A stretch of 64,000 bases of DNA, from the NCBI RefSeq assembly GCF_050948175.1, contig NW_027490254.1:620001-684000 (forward strand), given 5' to 3'. Position numbers and translations under genes: made by a program. Below the pieces are notes generated by a model. The model made no database searches. It was not told the origin of the DNA and saw only the letters and a program-made list of their open reading frames with translations. Positions 10,701 to 24,177 of the stretch are shown here, one piece after another. The stretch's first letter is position 1, and each line of letters begins with the position of its first letter. The DNA comes from Xylocopa sonorina (taxonomy: Eukaryota > Arthropoda > Insecta > Hymenoptera > Apidae).

Positions 10701-13700
10701 TGAAGTATAGGCGAGGAATACATAACACTTCGCAAATAATATTACATCTTACCATGAAACATAGAAATGAGATGCGATATCGCGTTTAAAGAAGCATTAG
10801 AACTCTATTGCTACGATACCTAGACATCTGCAGACGCTATTTCCTAGCAAGGAAGTGTCGCATTTGCATTCATTTGAAGTGTAGACGAGGAATACATGAT
10901 ACTTCGCAAATCATATTATATCTTACCATGAAACATAGAAATGAGATGCGATATCGCGTTTTAAGAAGCATTAGAACTCTATTGCTACGATACCTAGACA
11001 TCTGCAGATGCTATTTCCTAGCAAGGAAGTGTCGCATTTACATTCATTTGAAGTGTAGACGAGGAATACATGATACTTCGCAAATCATATTATATCTTAC
11101 CATGAAACATAGAAATGAGATGCGATATCGCGTTTTAAGAATCATAAGAACTCTATTGCTACGATACCTAGACATCTGCAAACGCTATTTCCTCGCAAGG
11201 AAGTGCCGCATTTACATTCATTTGAATCGTAGACGAGGAATGCATAACACATCGCAATGAATATTATATCTTATCAGGAAACATAGATATGAGATGCAAT
11301 ATCTCGTTTTAAGAAGCATTTGAACTCTATTGCTTCGATACGTAGACATCTGCAAACGCTATTTCCTAGCAAGGAAGTGTCGCATTTACATTCATTTGAA
11401 GTGTAGACGAGGATTACATAACACTTCGCAAATCATATTATATCTTACCATGAAACATAGAAATGAGATGCGATATCGCGTTTTAAGAAGCATTAGAACT
11501 TTATTGCTACGATACGTAGACTTCTGCAAACGCTATTTCCTAGCAAGGAAGTGTCGCATTTACATTCATTTGAAGTGTAGACGAGGAATCAATAACACTT
11601 CGCAAATCATATTATATCTTACCATGAAACATAGAAATAAGATGCGACATCGCGTTCTAAGAAGCATTAGAACACTACTGCTACGATAGGTAGACATCTG
11701 CAAACGCTATTTCCTAGCGAGGAAGTATCGCATTCACATTCATTTGAACTGTAGACGAGGAATACATGATACTTCGCAAATCATATTATATCATACCATG
11801 AAACATAGAAATGAGATGCGATTTCGCGTTTTAAGAAGCATTAGAACACTATTGCTACGATAGGTAGACATTTGCAAACGCTATTTCCTAGCAAAGAAGT
11901 CTCGCATTTACATTCATTTGAAGTATAGGCGAGGAATACATAACACTTCGCAAATAATATTACATCTTACCATGAAACATAGAAATGAGATGCGATATCG
12001 CGTTTTAAGAAGCATTAGAACCCTATTGCTACGATACGTAGACATCTGCAAACGCTATTTCCTTGCAAGGAAGTGTCGCATTTACATTCATTTGAATCGT
12101 AGACAAGGAATACATAACACTTCGCAAATCATGTTATATCTTACCATGAAACATAGAAATGAGATGCGATATCGCGTTTTAAGAATCATATGAACTCTAT
12201 TGCTACGAGACGTAGACATCTGCAATCGCTATTTCCTAGCAAGGAAGTGTCGCATTTACATTCATTTGAAGTGTAGACGAGGATTACGTAACACTTCGCA
12301 AATCATATTATATCTTACCATGAAACATAGAAATAAGATGCGACATCGCGTTCTAAGAAGCATTAGAACATTACTGCTACGATAGGTAGACATTTGCAAA
12401 CGCTATTTCCTTGCAAGGAAGTGTCGCATTTAGATTCATTTGAAGTGTAGACGAGGAACACGTAACACTCCGCAAATCATATTATATCTTACCATGAAAC
12501 ATAGAAATGAGATGCGATATCGCGTTTTAAGAATCATAAGAACTCTATTGCTACGATACGTAGACATCTGCAAGCGCTATTTCCTTGCAAGGAAGTGCGC
12601 ATTTACATTCATTTGAAGTGTAGACAAGGAATACATGACACTTCGCAAATCATATTATATCTTACCATGAAACATAGAAATGAGATTCGACATCGCGTTT
12701 TAAGAAGCATTAGATAGCTATTGCTACAATACGTAGACATCTGCAAACGCTATTTCCTAGCGAGGAAGTATCGCATTCACATTCATTTGAAGTGTAGACA
12801 AGGAATACATAACACTTCGCAAATCATGTTATATCTTACCATGAAACATAGAAATGAGATGCGATATCGCGTTTTAAGAAGCATTAGAACACTATTGCTA
12901 CGATACGTAGACTTCTGCAAACGCTATTTCCTTGCAAGGAAGTGTCGCATTTACATTCATTTGAAGTATAGACGAGGAATACATAACACTTCGCAAATCA
13001 TATTATATCTTACCATGAAACATAGAAATGAGATGCGATATCGCGTTTTAAGAAGCATTAGAACTCTATTGCTACGATACCTAGACATCTGCAAACGCTA
13101 TTTCCTCGCAAGGAAGTGTCGCATTTACATTCATTTGAATCGTAGACGAGGAATGCATAACACATCGCAATGAATATTATATCTTATCAGGAAACATAGA
13201 TATGAGATGCAATATCTCGTTTTAAGAAGCATTTGAACTGTATTGCTTCGATACGTAGACATCTGCAAACGCTATTTCCTAGCAAGGAAGTGTCGCATTT
13301 ACATTCATTTGAAGTGTAGACGAGGATTACATAACACTTCGCAAATAATATTACATCTTACCATGAAACATTGAAATGAGATGCGATATCGCGTTTAAAG
13401 AAGCATTAGAACTGTATTGCTACGATACCTAGGCATCTGCAGACGCTATTTCCTAGCAAGGAAGTGTCGCATTTGCATTCATTTGAAGTGTAGACGAGGA
13501 ATACATGATACTTCGCAAATCATATTATATCTTACCATGAAACATAGAAATGAGATGCGATATCGCGTTTTAAGAAGCATTAGAACTCTATTGCTACGAT
13601 ACCTAGACATCTGCAGATGCTATTTCCTAGCAAGGAAGTGTCGCATTTACATTCATTTGAAGTGTAGACGAGGAATACATGATACTTCGCAAATCATATT

Positions 13701-14653
13701 ATATCTTACCATGAAACATAGAAATGAGATGCGATATCGCGTTTTAAGAAGCATTAGAACTCTATTGCTACGATACCTAGACATCTGCAGATGCTATTTC
13801 CTAGCAAGGAAGTGTCGCATTTACATTCATTTGAAGTGTAGACGAGGAATACATGATACTTCGCAAATCATATTATATCATACCATGAAACATAGAAATG
13901 AGATGCGATTTCGCGTTTTAAGAAGCATTAGAACACTATTACTACGATAGGTAGACATTTGCAAACGCTATTTCCTAGCAAAGAAGTCTCGCATTTACAT
14001 TCATTTGAAGTATAGGCGAGGAATACATAACACTTCGCAAATAATATTACATCTTACCATGAAACATAGAAATGAGATGCGATATCGCGTTTTAAGAAGC
14101 ATTAGAACTCTATTGCTACGATACGTAGACATCTGCAAACGCTATTTCCTCGCAAGGAAGTGTCGCATTTACATTCATTTGAATCGTAGACGAGGAATGC
14201 ATAACACATCGCAATGAATATTATATCTTATCAGGAAACATAGATATGAGATGCAATATCTCGTTTTAAGAAGCATTTGAACTCTATTGCTTCGATACGT
14301 AGACATCTGCAAACGCTATTTCCTAGCAAGGAAGTGTCGCATTTACATTCATTTGAAGTGTAGACGAGGATTACATAACACTTCGCAAATCATATTATAT
14401 CTTACCATGAAACATAGAAATGAGATGCGATATCGCGTTTTAAGAAGCATTAGATAGCTATTGCTACAATACGTAGACATCTGCAAACGCTATTTCCTAG
14501 CGAGGAAGTATCGCATTCACATTCATTTGAAGTGTAGACAAGGAATACATAACACTTCGCAAATCATGTTATATCTTACCATGAAACATAGAAATGAGAT
14601 GCGATATCGCGTTTTAAGAAGCATTAGAACACTATTGCTACGATACGTAGACT
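7174..14653 (+). repeat. 43-monomer tandem duplication, copy 1 (7480 bp)
   Basis: This segment recurs at an offset of 7480 (8199 with 15679, 8612 with 16092, 8960 with 16440), then 7479 after a one-base loss near 16886 (10004 with 17483), then 7653 after a monomer-sized gap (12721 with 20374, 14461 with 22114). The left edge is the GACATCTGC/GACTTCTGC mismatch at 7173/14653. The unit spans the tail of the first and nearly all of the second 4871-bp copy, plus 12507-14653, so the 4871-bp duplication came first. The segment 12507-14653 includes the runs at 12721-13173 and 13417-13950 with GATAGCTATTGCTACAATACG and CCTAGGCATCTGC variants. Confidence 0.88.
7774..12506 (+). repeat. 28-monomer tandem duplication, copy 2 (one monomer deleted)
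   Basis: Matches copy 1 at an offset of 4871 to about 12334 and then at 4697 to 12506, so exactly one 174-bp monomer is missing. The breakpoint lies within 12289-12334, where the two flanking monomers share the same sequence. The monomer at 12200 is therefore a hybrid, with a left half like 7329 (GATTACGTAAC) and a right half like the following monomer (AAATAAGATGCGACATCGC). The match ends at 12506/7809 (AGAAA versus AGAAT), about 35 bp past the start of copy 2, as a tandem duplication with short junction homology would give. Confidence 0.87.
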
Positions 14654-17600
14654 TCTGCAAACGCTATTTCCTTGCAAGGAAGTGTCGCATTTACATTCAT
14701 TTGAATCGTAGACAAGGAATACATAACACTTCGCAAATCATGTTATATCTTACCATGAAACATAGAAATGAGATGCGATATCGCGTTTTAAGAATCATAT
14801 GAACTCTATTGCTACGAGACGTAGACATCTGCAATCGCTATTTCCTAGCAAGGAAGTGTCGCATTTACATTCATTTGAAGTGTAGACGAGGATTACGTAA
14901 GACTTCGCAAATCATATTATATCTTACCATGAAACATAGAAATGAGATGCGATATCGCGTTTTAAGAAGCATTAGAACTTTATTGCTACGATACGTAGAC
15001 TTCTGCAAACGCTATTTCCTAGCAAGGAAGTGTCGCATTTACATTCATTTGAAGTGTAGACGAGGAATCAATAACACTTCGCAAATCATATTATATCTTA
15101 CCATGAAACATAGAAATAAGATGCGACATCGCGTTCTAAGAAGCATTAGAACATTACTGCTACGATAGGTAGACATTTGCAAACGCTATTTCCTTGCAAG
15201 GAAGTGTCGCATTTAAATTCATTTGAAGTGTAGACGAGGAACACGTAACACTCCGCAAATCATATTATATCTTACCATGAAACATAGAATTGAGATGCGA
15301 TATCGCGTTTTAAGAAGTATTAGAACTCTATTGCTACGATACCTAGACATCTGCAGACGCTATTTCCTAGCAAGGAAGTGTCGCATTTACATTCATTTGA
15401 AGTGTAGACGAGGAATACATGATACTTCGCAAATCATATTATATCTTACCATGAAACATAGAAATGAGATGCGATATCGCGTTTTAAGAATCATAAGAAC
15501 TCTATTGCTACGATACCTAGACATCTGCAAACGCTATTTCCTCGCAAGGAAGTGTCGCATTTACATTCATTTGAATCGTAGACGAGGAATGCATAACACA
15601 TCGCAATGAATATTATATCTTATCAGAAAACATAGATATGAGATGCAATATCTCGTTTTAAGAAGCATTTGAACTCTATTGCTTCGATACGTAGACATCT
15701 GCAAACGCTATTTCCTAGCAAGGAAGTGTCGCATTTACATTCATTTGAAGTGTAGACGAGGATTACATAACACTTCGCAAATCATATTATATCTTACCAT
15801 GAAACATAGAAATGAGATGCGATATCGCGTTTTAAGAATCATAAGAACTCTATTGCTACGATACGTTGACATCTGCAAACGCTATTTCCTTGCAAGGAAG
15901 TGCGCATTTACATTTAGTTGATGTGTAGACGAGGAATACATAACACTTCGCAAATCATATTATATCTTACCATGAAACCTAGAAATGAGATACGATATCG
16001 CGTTTTAAGAAGCATTAGAACACTATTGCTACGATAGGTAGACATTTGCAAACGCTATTTCCTAGCAAAGAAGTCTCGCATTTACATTCATTTGAAGTAT
16101 AGGCGAGGAATACATAACACTTCGCAAATAATATTACATCTTACCATGAAACATAGAAATGAGATGCGATATCGCGTTTTAAGAAGCATTAGAACTCTAT
16201 TGCTACGATACGTAGACTTCTGCTATCGCTATTTCCTAGCAAGGAAGTGTCGCATTTACATTCATTTGAAGTGTAGACGAGGAATACATGATACTTCGCA
16301 AATCATATTATATCTTACCATGAAACATAGAAATGAGATGCGATATCTCGTTTTAAGAAGCATTTGAACACTACTGCTACGATAGGTAGACATTTGCAAA
16401 CGCTATTTCCGTGAAAGGAAGTGTCGCATTTACATTCATTTGAAGTGTAGGCGAGGAATACATAACACTTCGCCAATCATATTATATCTTACCATGAAAC
16501 ATAGAAATGAGATGCGGTATCGCGTTTTAAGAATCATGGGAACTCTATTGCTACGATACGTAGACATCTGCAAACGCTATTTCCTTGCAAAGAAGTGTCG
16601 CATTTACATTCATTTGAAGTGTAGGCGAGGAATACATAACACTTCGCAAATCATATTATATCTTACCATGAAACATAGAAATGAGATGCGATATCGCGTT
16701 TTAAGAATCATAAGAATTCTATTGCTACGATACGTTGACATCTGCAAACGCTATTTCCTTGCAAGGAAGTGCGCATTTACATTTAGTTGATGTGTAGACG
16801 AGGAATGGATAACACTTCGCAAATCATATTATATCTTACCATGAAACATAGAAATGAGATGCGATATCGCGTTTTAAGAAGCATTTAACTCTATTGCTGC
16901 GATACGTAGACATCTGCAAACGCTATTTCCTTGTATGGAAGTGCCGCATTTACATTCATTTGAAGTGTAGACGAGGAATACATGACACTTCGCAAATCAT
17001 ATTATATCTTACCATGAAACATAGAAGTGAGATGCGATATCGCGTTTTAAGAATCATATGAACTCTATTGCTATCGAGACGTAGACATCTGCAATCGCTA
17101 TTTCCTTGCAAGGAAGTGTCGCATTTACATTCATTTGAAGTGTAGACAAGGAATACATGACACTTCGCAAATCATATTATATCTTACCATGAAACATAGA
17201 AATGAGATTCGACATCGCGTTTTAAGAAGCATTAGATAGCTATTGCTACAATACGTAGACATCTGCAAACGCTATTTCCTAGCGAGGAAGTATCGCATTC
17301 ACATTCATTTGAAGTGTAGACAAGGAATACATAACACTTCGCAAATCATGTTATATCTTACCATGAAACATAGAAATGAGATGCGATATCGCGTTTTAAG
17401 AAGCATTAGAACACTATTGCTACGATAGGTAGACATTTGCAAAAGCTATTTCCTAGGAAAGAAGTCTCGCATTTACATTCATTTGAAGTATAGGCGAGGA
17501 ATACATAACACTTCGCAAATAATATTACATCTTACCATGAAACATAGAAATGAGATGCGATATCGCGTTTTAAGAAGCATTAGAACACTATTGCTACGAT

Positions 17601-20600
17601 ACGTAGACATTTGCAAACGCTATTTCCTAGCAAAGAAGTCTCGCATTTACATTCATTTGAAGTATAGGCGAGGAATACATAACACTTCGCAAATAATATT
17701 ACATCTTACCATGAAGCATAGAAATGAGATGCGATATCGCGTTTTAAGAAGCATTAGAACTCTATTGCTACGATACCTAGACATCGGCAGACGCTATTTC
17801 CTAGCAAGGAAGTGTCGCATTTGCATTCATTTGAAGTGTAGACGAGGAATACATGATACCTCGCAAATCATATTATATCTTACCATGAAACATAGAAATG
17901 AGATGCGATATCGCGTTTTAAGAAGCATTAGAACCCTATTGCTACGATACCTAGACATCTGCAGATGCTATTTCCTAGCAAGGAAGTGTCGCATTTACAT
18001 TCATTTGAAGTGTAGACGAGGAATACATGATACCTCGCAAATCATATTATATCTTACCATGACACATAGAAATGAGATGCGATATCGCGTTTTAAGAAGC
18101 ATTAGAACTCTATTGCTACGATGCCTAGACATCTGCAGATGCTATTTCCTAGCAAGGAAGTGTCGCATTTACATTCATTTGAAGTATAGGCGAGGAATAC
18201 ATAACACTTCGCAAATAATATTACATCTTACCATGAAACATAGAAATGAGATGCGATATCGCGTTTAAAGAAGCATTAGAACTCTATTGCTACGATACCT
18301 AGACATCTGCAGACGCTATTTCCTAGCAAGGAAGTGTCGCATTTGCATTCATTTGAAGTGTAGACGAGGAATACATGATACTTCGCAAATCATATTATAT
18401 CTTACCATGAAACATAGAAATGAGATGCGATATCGCGTTTTAAGAAGCATTAGAACTCTATTGCTACGATACCTAGACATCTGCAGATGCTATTTCCTAG
18501 CAAGGAAGTGTCGCATTTACATTCATTTGAAGTGTAGACGAGGAATACATGATACTTCGCAAATCATATTATATCTTACCATGAAACATAGAAATGAGAT
18601 GCGATATCGCGTTTTAAGAATCATAAGAACTCTATTGCTACGATACCTAGACATCTGCAAACGCTATTTCCTCGCAAGGAAGTGCCGCATTTACATTCAT
18701 TTGAATCGTAGACGAGGAATGCATAACACATCGCAATGAATATTATATCTTATCAGGAAACATAGATATGAGATGCAATATCTCGTTTTAAGAAGCATTT
18801 GAACTCTATTGCTTCGATACGTAGACATCTGCAAACGCTATTTCCTAGCAAGGAAGTGTCGCATTTACATTCATTTGAAGTGTAGACGAGGATTACATAA
18901 CACTTCGCAAATCATATTATATCTTACCATGAAACATAGAAATGAGATGCGATATCGCGTTTTAAGAAGCATTAGAACTTTATTGCTACGATACGTAGAC
19001 TTCTGCAAACGCTATTTCCTAGCAAGGAAGTGTCGCATTTACATTCATTTGAAGTGTAGACGAGGAATCAATAACACTTCGCAAATCATATTATATCTTA
19101 CCATGAAACATAGAAATAAGATGCGACATCGCGTTCTAAGAAGCATTAGAACACTACTGCTACGATAGGTAGACATCTGCAAACGCTATTTCCTAGCGAG
19201 GAAGTATCGCATTCACATTCATTTGAACTGTAGACGAGGAATACATGATACTTCGCAAATCATATTATATCATACCATGATACATAGAAATGAGATGCGA
19301 TTTCGCGTTTTAAGAAGCATTAGAACACTATTGCTACGATAGGTAGACATTTGCAAACGCTATTTCCTAGCAAAGAAGTCTCGCATTTACATTCATTTGA
19401 AGTATAGGCGAGGAATACATAACACTTCGCAAATAATATTACATCTTACCATGAAACATAGAAATGAGATGCGATATCGCGTTTTAAGAAGCATTAGAAC
19501 CCTATTGCTACGATACGTAGACATCTGCAAACGCTATTTACTTGCAAGGAAGTGTCGCATTTACATTCATTTGAATCGTAGACAAGGAATACATAACACT
19601 TCGCAAATCATGTTATATCTTACCATGAAACATAGAAATGAGATGCGATATCGCGTTTTAAGAATCATATGAACTCTATTGCTACGAGACGTAGACATCT
19701 GCAATCGCTATTTCCTAGCAAGGAAGTGTCGCATTTACATTCATTTGAAGTGTAGACGAGGATTACGTAACACTTCGCAAATCATATTATATCTTACCAT
19801 GAAACATAGAAATGAGATGCGATATCGCGTTTTAAGAAGCATTAGAACTTTATTGCTACGATACGTAGACTTCTGCAAACGCTATTTCCTAGCAAGGAAG
19901 TGTCGCATTTACATTCATTTGAAGTGTAGACGAGGAATCAATAACACTTCGCAAATCATATTATATCTTACCATGAAACATAGAAATAAGATGCGACATC
20001 GCGTTCTAAGAAGCATTAGAACATTACTGCTACGATAGGTAGACATTTGCAAACGCTATTTCCTTGCAAGGAAGTGTCGCATTTAGATTCATTTGAAGTG
20101 TAGACGAGGAACACGTAACACTCCGCAAATCATATTATATCTTACCATGAAACATAGAAATGAGATGCGATATCGCGTTTTAAGAATCATAAGAACTCTA
20201 TTGCTACGATACGTAGACATCTGCAAGCGCTATTTCCTTGCAAGGAAGTGCGCATTTACATTCATTTGAAGTGTAGACAAGGAATACATGACACTTCGCA
20301 AATCATATTATATCTTACCATGAAACATAGAAATGAGATTCGACATCGCGTTTTAAGAAGCATTAGATAGCTATTGCTACAATACGTAGACATCTGCAAA
20401 CGCTATTTCCTAGCGAGGAAGTATCGCATTCACATTCATTTGAAGTGTAGACAAGGAATACATAACACTTCGCAAATCATGTTATATCTTACCATGAAAC
20501 ATAGAAATGAGATGCGATATCGCGTTTTAAGAAGCATTAGAACACTATTGCTACGATACGTAAACTTCTGCAAACGCTATTTCCTTGCAAGGAAGTGTCG

Positions 20601-22306
20601 CATTTGCATTCATTTGAAGTATAGACGAGGAATACATAACACTTCGCAAATCATATTATATCTTACCATGAAACATAGAAATGAGATGCGATATCGCGTT
20701 TTAAGAAGCATTAGAACTCTATTGCTACGATACCTAGACATCTGCAAACGCTATTTCCTCGCAAGGAAGTGTCGCATTTACATTCATTTGAATCGTAGAC
20801 GAGGAATGCATAACACATCGCAATGAATATTATATCTTATCAGGAAACATAGATATGAGATGCAATATCTCGTTTTAAAAAGCATTTGAACTCTATTGCT
20901 TCGATACGTAGACATCTGCAAACGCTATTTCCTAGCAAGGAAGTGTCGCATTTACATTCATTTGAAGTGTAGACGAGGATTACATAACACTTCGCAAATA
21001 ATATTACATCTTACCATGAAACATTGAAATGAGATGCGATATCGCGTTTAAAGAAGCATTAGAACTGTATTGCTACGATACCTAGGCATCTGCAGACGCT
21101 ATTTCCTAGCAAGGAAGTGTCGCATTTGCATTCATTTGAAGTGTAGACGAGGAATACATGATACTTCGCAAATCATATTATATCTTACCATGAAACATAG
21201 AAATGAGATGCGATATCGCGTTTTAAGAAGCATTAGAACTCTATTGCTACGATACCTAGACATCTGCAGATGCTATTTCCTAGCAAGGAAGTGTCGCATT
21301 TACATTCATTTGAAGTGTAGACGAGGAATACATGATACTTCGCAAATCATATTATATCTTACCATGAAACATAGAAATGAGATGCGATATCGCGTTTTAA
21401 GAAGCATTAGAACTCTATTGCTACGATACCTAGACATCTGCAGATGCTATTTCCTAGCAAGGAAGTGTCGCATTTACATTCATTTGAAGTGTAGACGAGG
21501 AATACATGATACTTCGCAAATCATATTATATCATACCATGAAACATAGAAATGAGATGCGATTTCGCGTTTTAAGAAGCATTAGAACACTATTACTACGA
21601 TAGGTAGACATTTGCAAACGCTATTTCCTAGCAAAGAAGTCTCGCATTTACATTCATTTGAAGTATAGGCGAGGAATACATAACACTTCGCAAATAATAT
21701 TACATCTTACCATGAAACATAGAAATGAGATGCGATATCGCGTTTTAAGAAGCATTAGAACTCTATTGCTACGATACGTAGACATCTGCAAACGCTATTT
21801 CCTCGCAAGGAAGTGTCGCATTTACATTCATTTGAATCGTAGACGAGGAATGCATAACACATCGCAATGAATATTATATCTTATCAGGAAACATAGATAT
21901 GAGATGCAATATCTCGTTTTAAGAAGCATTTGAACTCTATTGCTTCGATACGTAGACATCTGCAAACGCTATTTCCTAGCAAGGAAGTGTCGCATTTACA
22001 TTCATTTGAAGTGTAGACGAGGATTACATAACACTTCGCAAATCATATTATATCTTACCATGAAACATAGAAATGAGATGCGATATCGCGTTTTAAGAAG
22101 CATTAGATAGCTATTGCTACAATACGTAGACATCTGCAAACGCTATTTCCTAGCGAGGAAGTATCGCATTCACATTCATTTGAAGTGTAGACAAGGAATA
22201 CATAACACTTCGCAAATCATGTTATATCTTACCATGAAACATAGAAATGAGATGCGATATCGCGTTTTAAGAAGCATTAGAACACTATTGCTACGATACG
22301 TAGACT
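14654..22306 (+). repeat. 43/44-monomer tandem duplication, copy 2 (7653 bp)
   Basis: A near-identical copy of 7174-14653, with matching sequence running on to 22358 against 14705. About 52 bp are therefore shared at the junction. It is one monomer longer than copy 1 because it keeps the unit deleted at 12289-12334, as seen by comparing 19679-20038 with 12200-12385. This means the 12289-12334 deletion happened after the 7480-bp duplication, or that copy 2 was restored by exchange. Private changes include GCATTTAACTC near 16886 (one base short), CTATTTACTTGC near 19540, ATGATACATAG near 19280, GTAAACTTC near 20562 and GTTTTAAAAAGC near 20877. Confidence 0.87.
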
Positions 22307-24177
22307 TCTGCAAACGCTATTTCCTTGCAAGGAAGTGTCGCATTTACATTCATTTGAAGTGTAGACGAGGAATACGTAACACTTCGCAAATCATATTATA
22401 TCTTACCATGAAACATAGAATTGACATGCGATATCGCGTTTTAAGAAGCATTAGAACTCTATTGCTACGATACCTAGATATCTGCAGACGCTATTTCCTA
22501 GCAAGGAAGTGTCGCATTTACATTCATTTGAAGTGTAGACGAGGAATACATGATACTTCGCAAATCATGTTATATCTTACCATGAAACATAGAAATGAGA
22601 TGCGATATCGCGTTTTAAGAATCATGAGAACTCTGTTGCTACGATACCTAGACATCTGCAAACGCTATTTCCTCGCAAGGAAGTGTCGCATTTACATTCA
22701 TTTGAATCGTAGACGAGGAATGCATAACACATCGCAATGAATATTATATCTTATCAGGAAACATAGATATGAGATGCAATATCTCGTTTTAAGAAGCATT
22801 AGAACCCTACTGCTACGATACGTAGACATCTGCAAACGCTATTTCCTAGCGAGGAAGTGTCGCATTCACATTCATTTGAAGTGTAGACGAGGAATACATA
22901 ACACTCCGCAAATCATATTATATTTTACCATGAAACATAGAAATGTGATGCGATATCGCGTTTTAAGAATCATAAGAACTCTATTGCTACGATACGTAGA
23001 CATCTGCAAACGCTATTTCCTTGCAAGGAAGTGTCGCATTTACATTCATTTCAAGCGTGGACGAGGAATACATGACACTTCGCAAATCATATTATATCTT
23101 ACCACGAAACATAGAAATGAGATGCGATATCGCGTTTTAAGAAGCATTAGAACTCTATTGCTACGATACCTAGACATCTGCAGACGCTATTTCCTAGCAA
23201 GGAAGTGTCGCATTTACATTCATTTGAAATGTAGACGAGGAATACATGATACTTCGCAAATCGTATTATATCATACCATGAAACATTGAAATGAGTTGCG
23301 ATATCGCGTTTTAAGAAGCATTGGAACTCTATTGCTACGATACCTAGACATCTGCAGACGCTATTTCCTAGCAAGGAAGTGTCGCATTTACATTCATTTG
23401 AAGTATAGGCGAGGAATACATAACACTTCGCAAATAATATTACATCTTACCATGAAACATAGAAATGAGATGCGATATCGCGTTTAAAGAAGCATTAGAA
23501 CTGTATTGCTACGATACCTAGGCATCTGCAGACGCTATTTCCTAGCAAGGAAGTGTCGCATTTGCATTCATTTGAAGTGTAGACGAGGAATACATGATAC
23601 TTCGCAAATCATATTATATCTTACCATGAAGCATAGAAATGAGATGCGATATCGCGTTTTAAGAAGCATTAGAACTCTATTGCTACGATACCTAGACATC
23701 TGCAGATGCTATTTCCTAGCAAGGAAGTGTCGCATTTACATTCATTTGAAGTGTAGACGAGGAATACATGATACTTCGCAAATCATATTATATCTTACCA
23801 TGAGAAATAGAAATGAGATGCGATATCGCGTTTTAAGAAGCATTAGAACTCTATTGCTACGATACCTAGACATCTGCAGATGCTATTTCCTAGCAAGGAA
23901 GTGTCGCATTTACATTCATTTGAAGTGTAGACGAGGAATACATAACACTTCGCAAATAATATTACATCTTACCATGAAACATAGAAATGAGATGCGATAT
24001 CGCGTTTTAAGAAGCATTAGAACTCTATTGCTACGATACGTAGACATCTGCAAACGCTATTTCCTCGCAAGGAAGTGTCGCATTTACATTCATTTGAATC
24101 GTAGACGAGGAATGCATAACACATCGCAATGAATATTATATCTTATCAGGAAACATAGATATGAGATGCAATATCTC
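22307..24177 (+). repeat. Mosaic satellite segment, related to 21.0-21.9 kb
   Basis: Irregular order of monomer variants with no full HOR period. Part of it (about 23484-24132) resembles 21048-21870 at an offset of 2436 (14 monomers) and then 2262 (13 monomers), which implies one monomer was lost. The CCTAGGCATCTGC and TTTAAAG markers are shared. Private changes include CATTTCAAGCGTGG near 23050, ACCACGAAAC near 23102 and ACATTGAAATGAGTTGCG near 23283. The GAGTTGCG type, with CAAATCGTATTATATCATACC, first appears here and recurs up to about 38950. No gene is present. Confidence 0.75.

Noticed and set aside
23147..23374. Reverse-strand open frame of 75 residues
   Set aside because: It exists only because local substitutions removed stops in the antisense of three satellite monomers. 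It does not recur as a conserved frame and has no coding signature.
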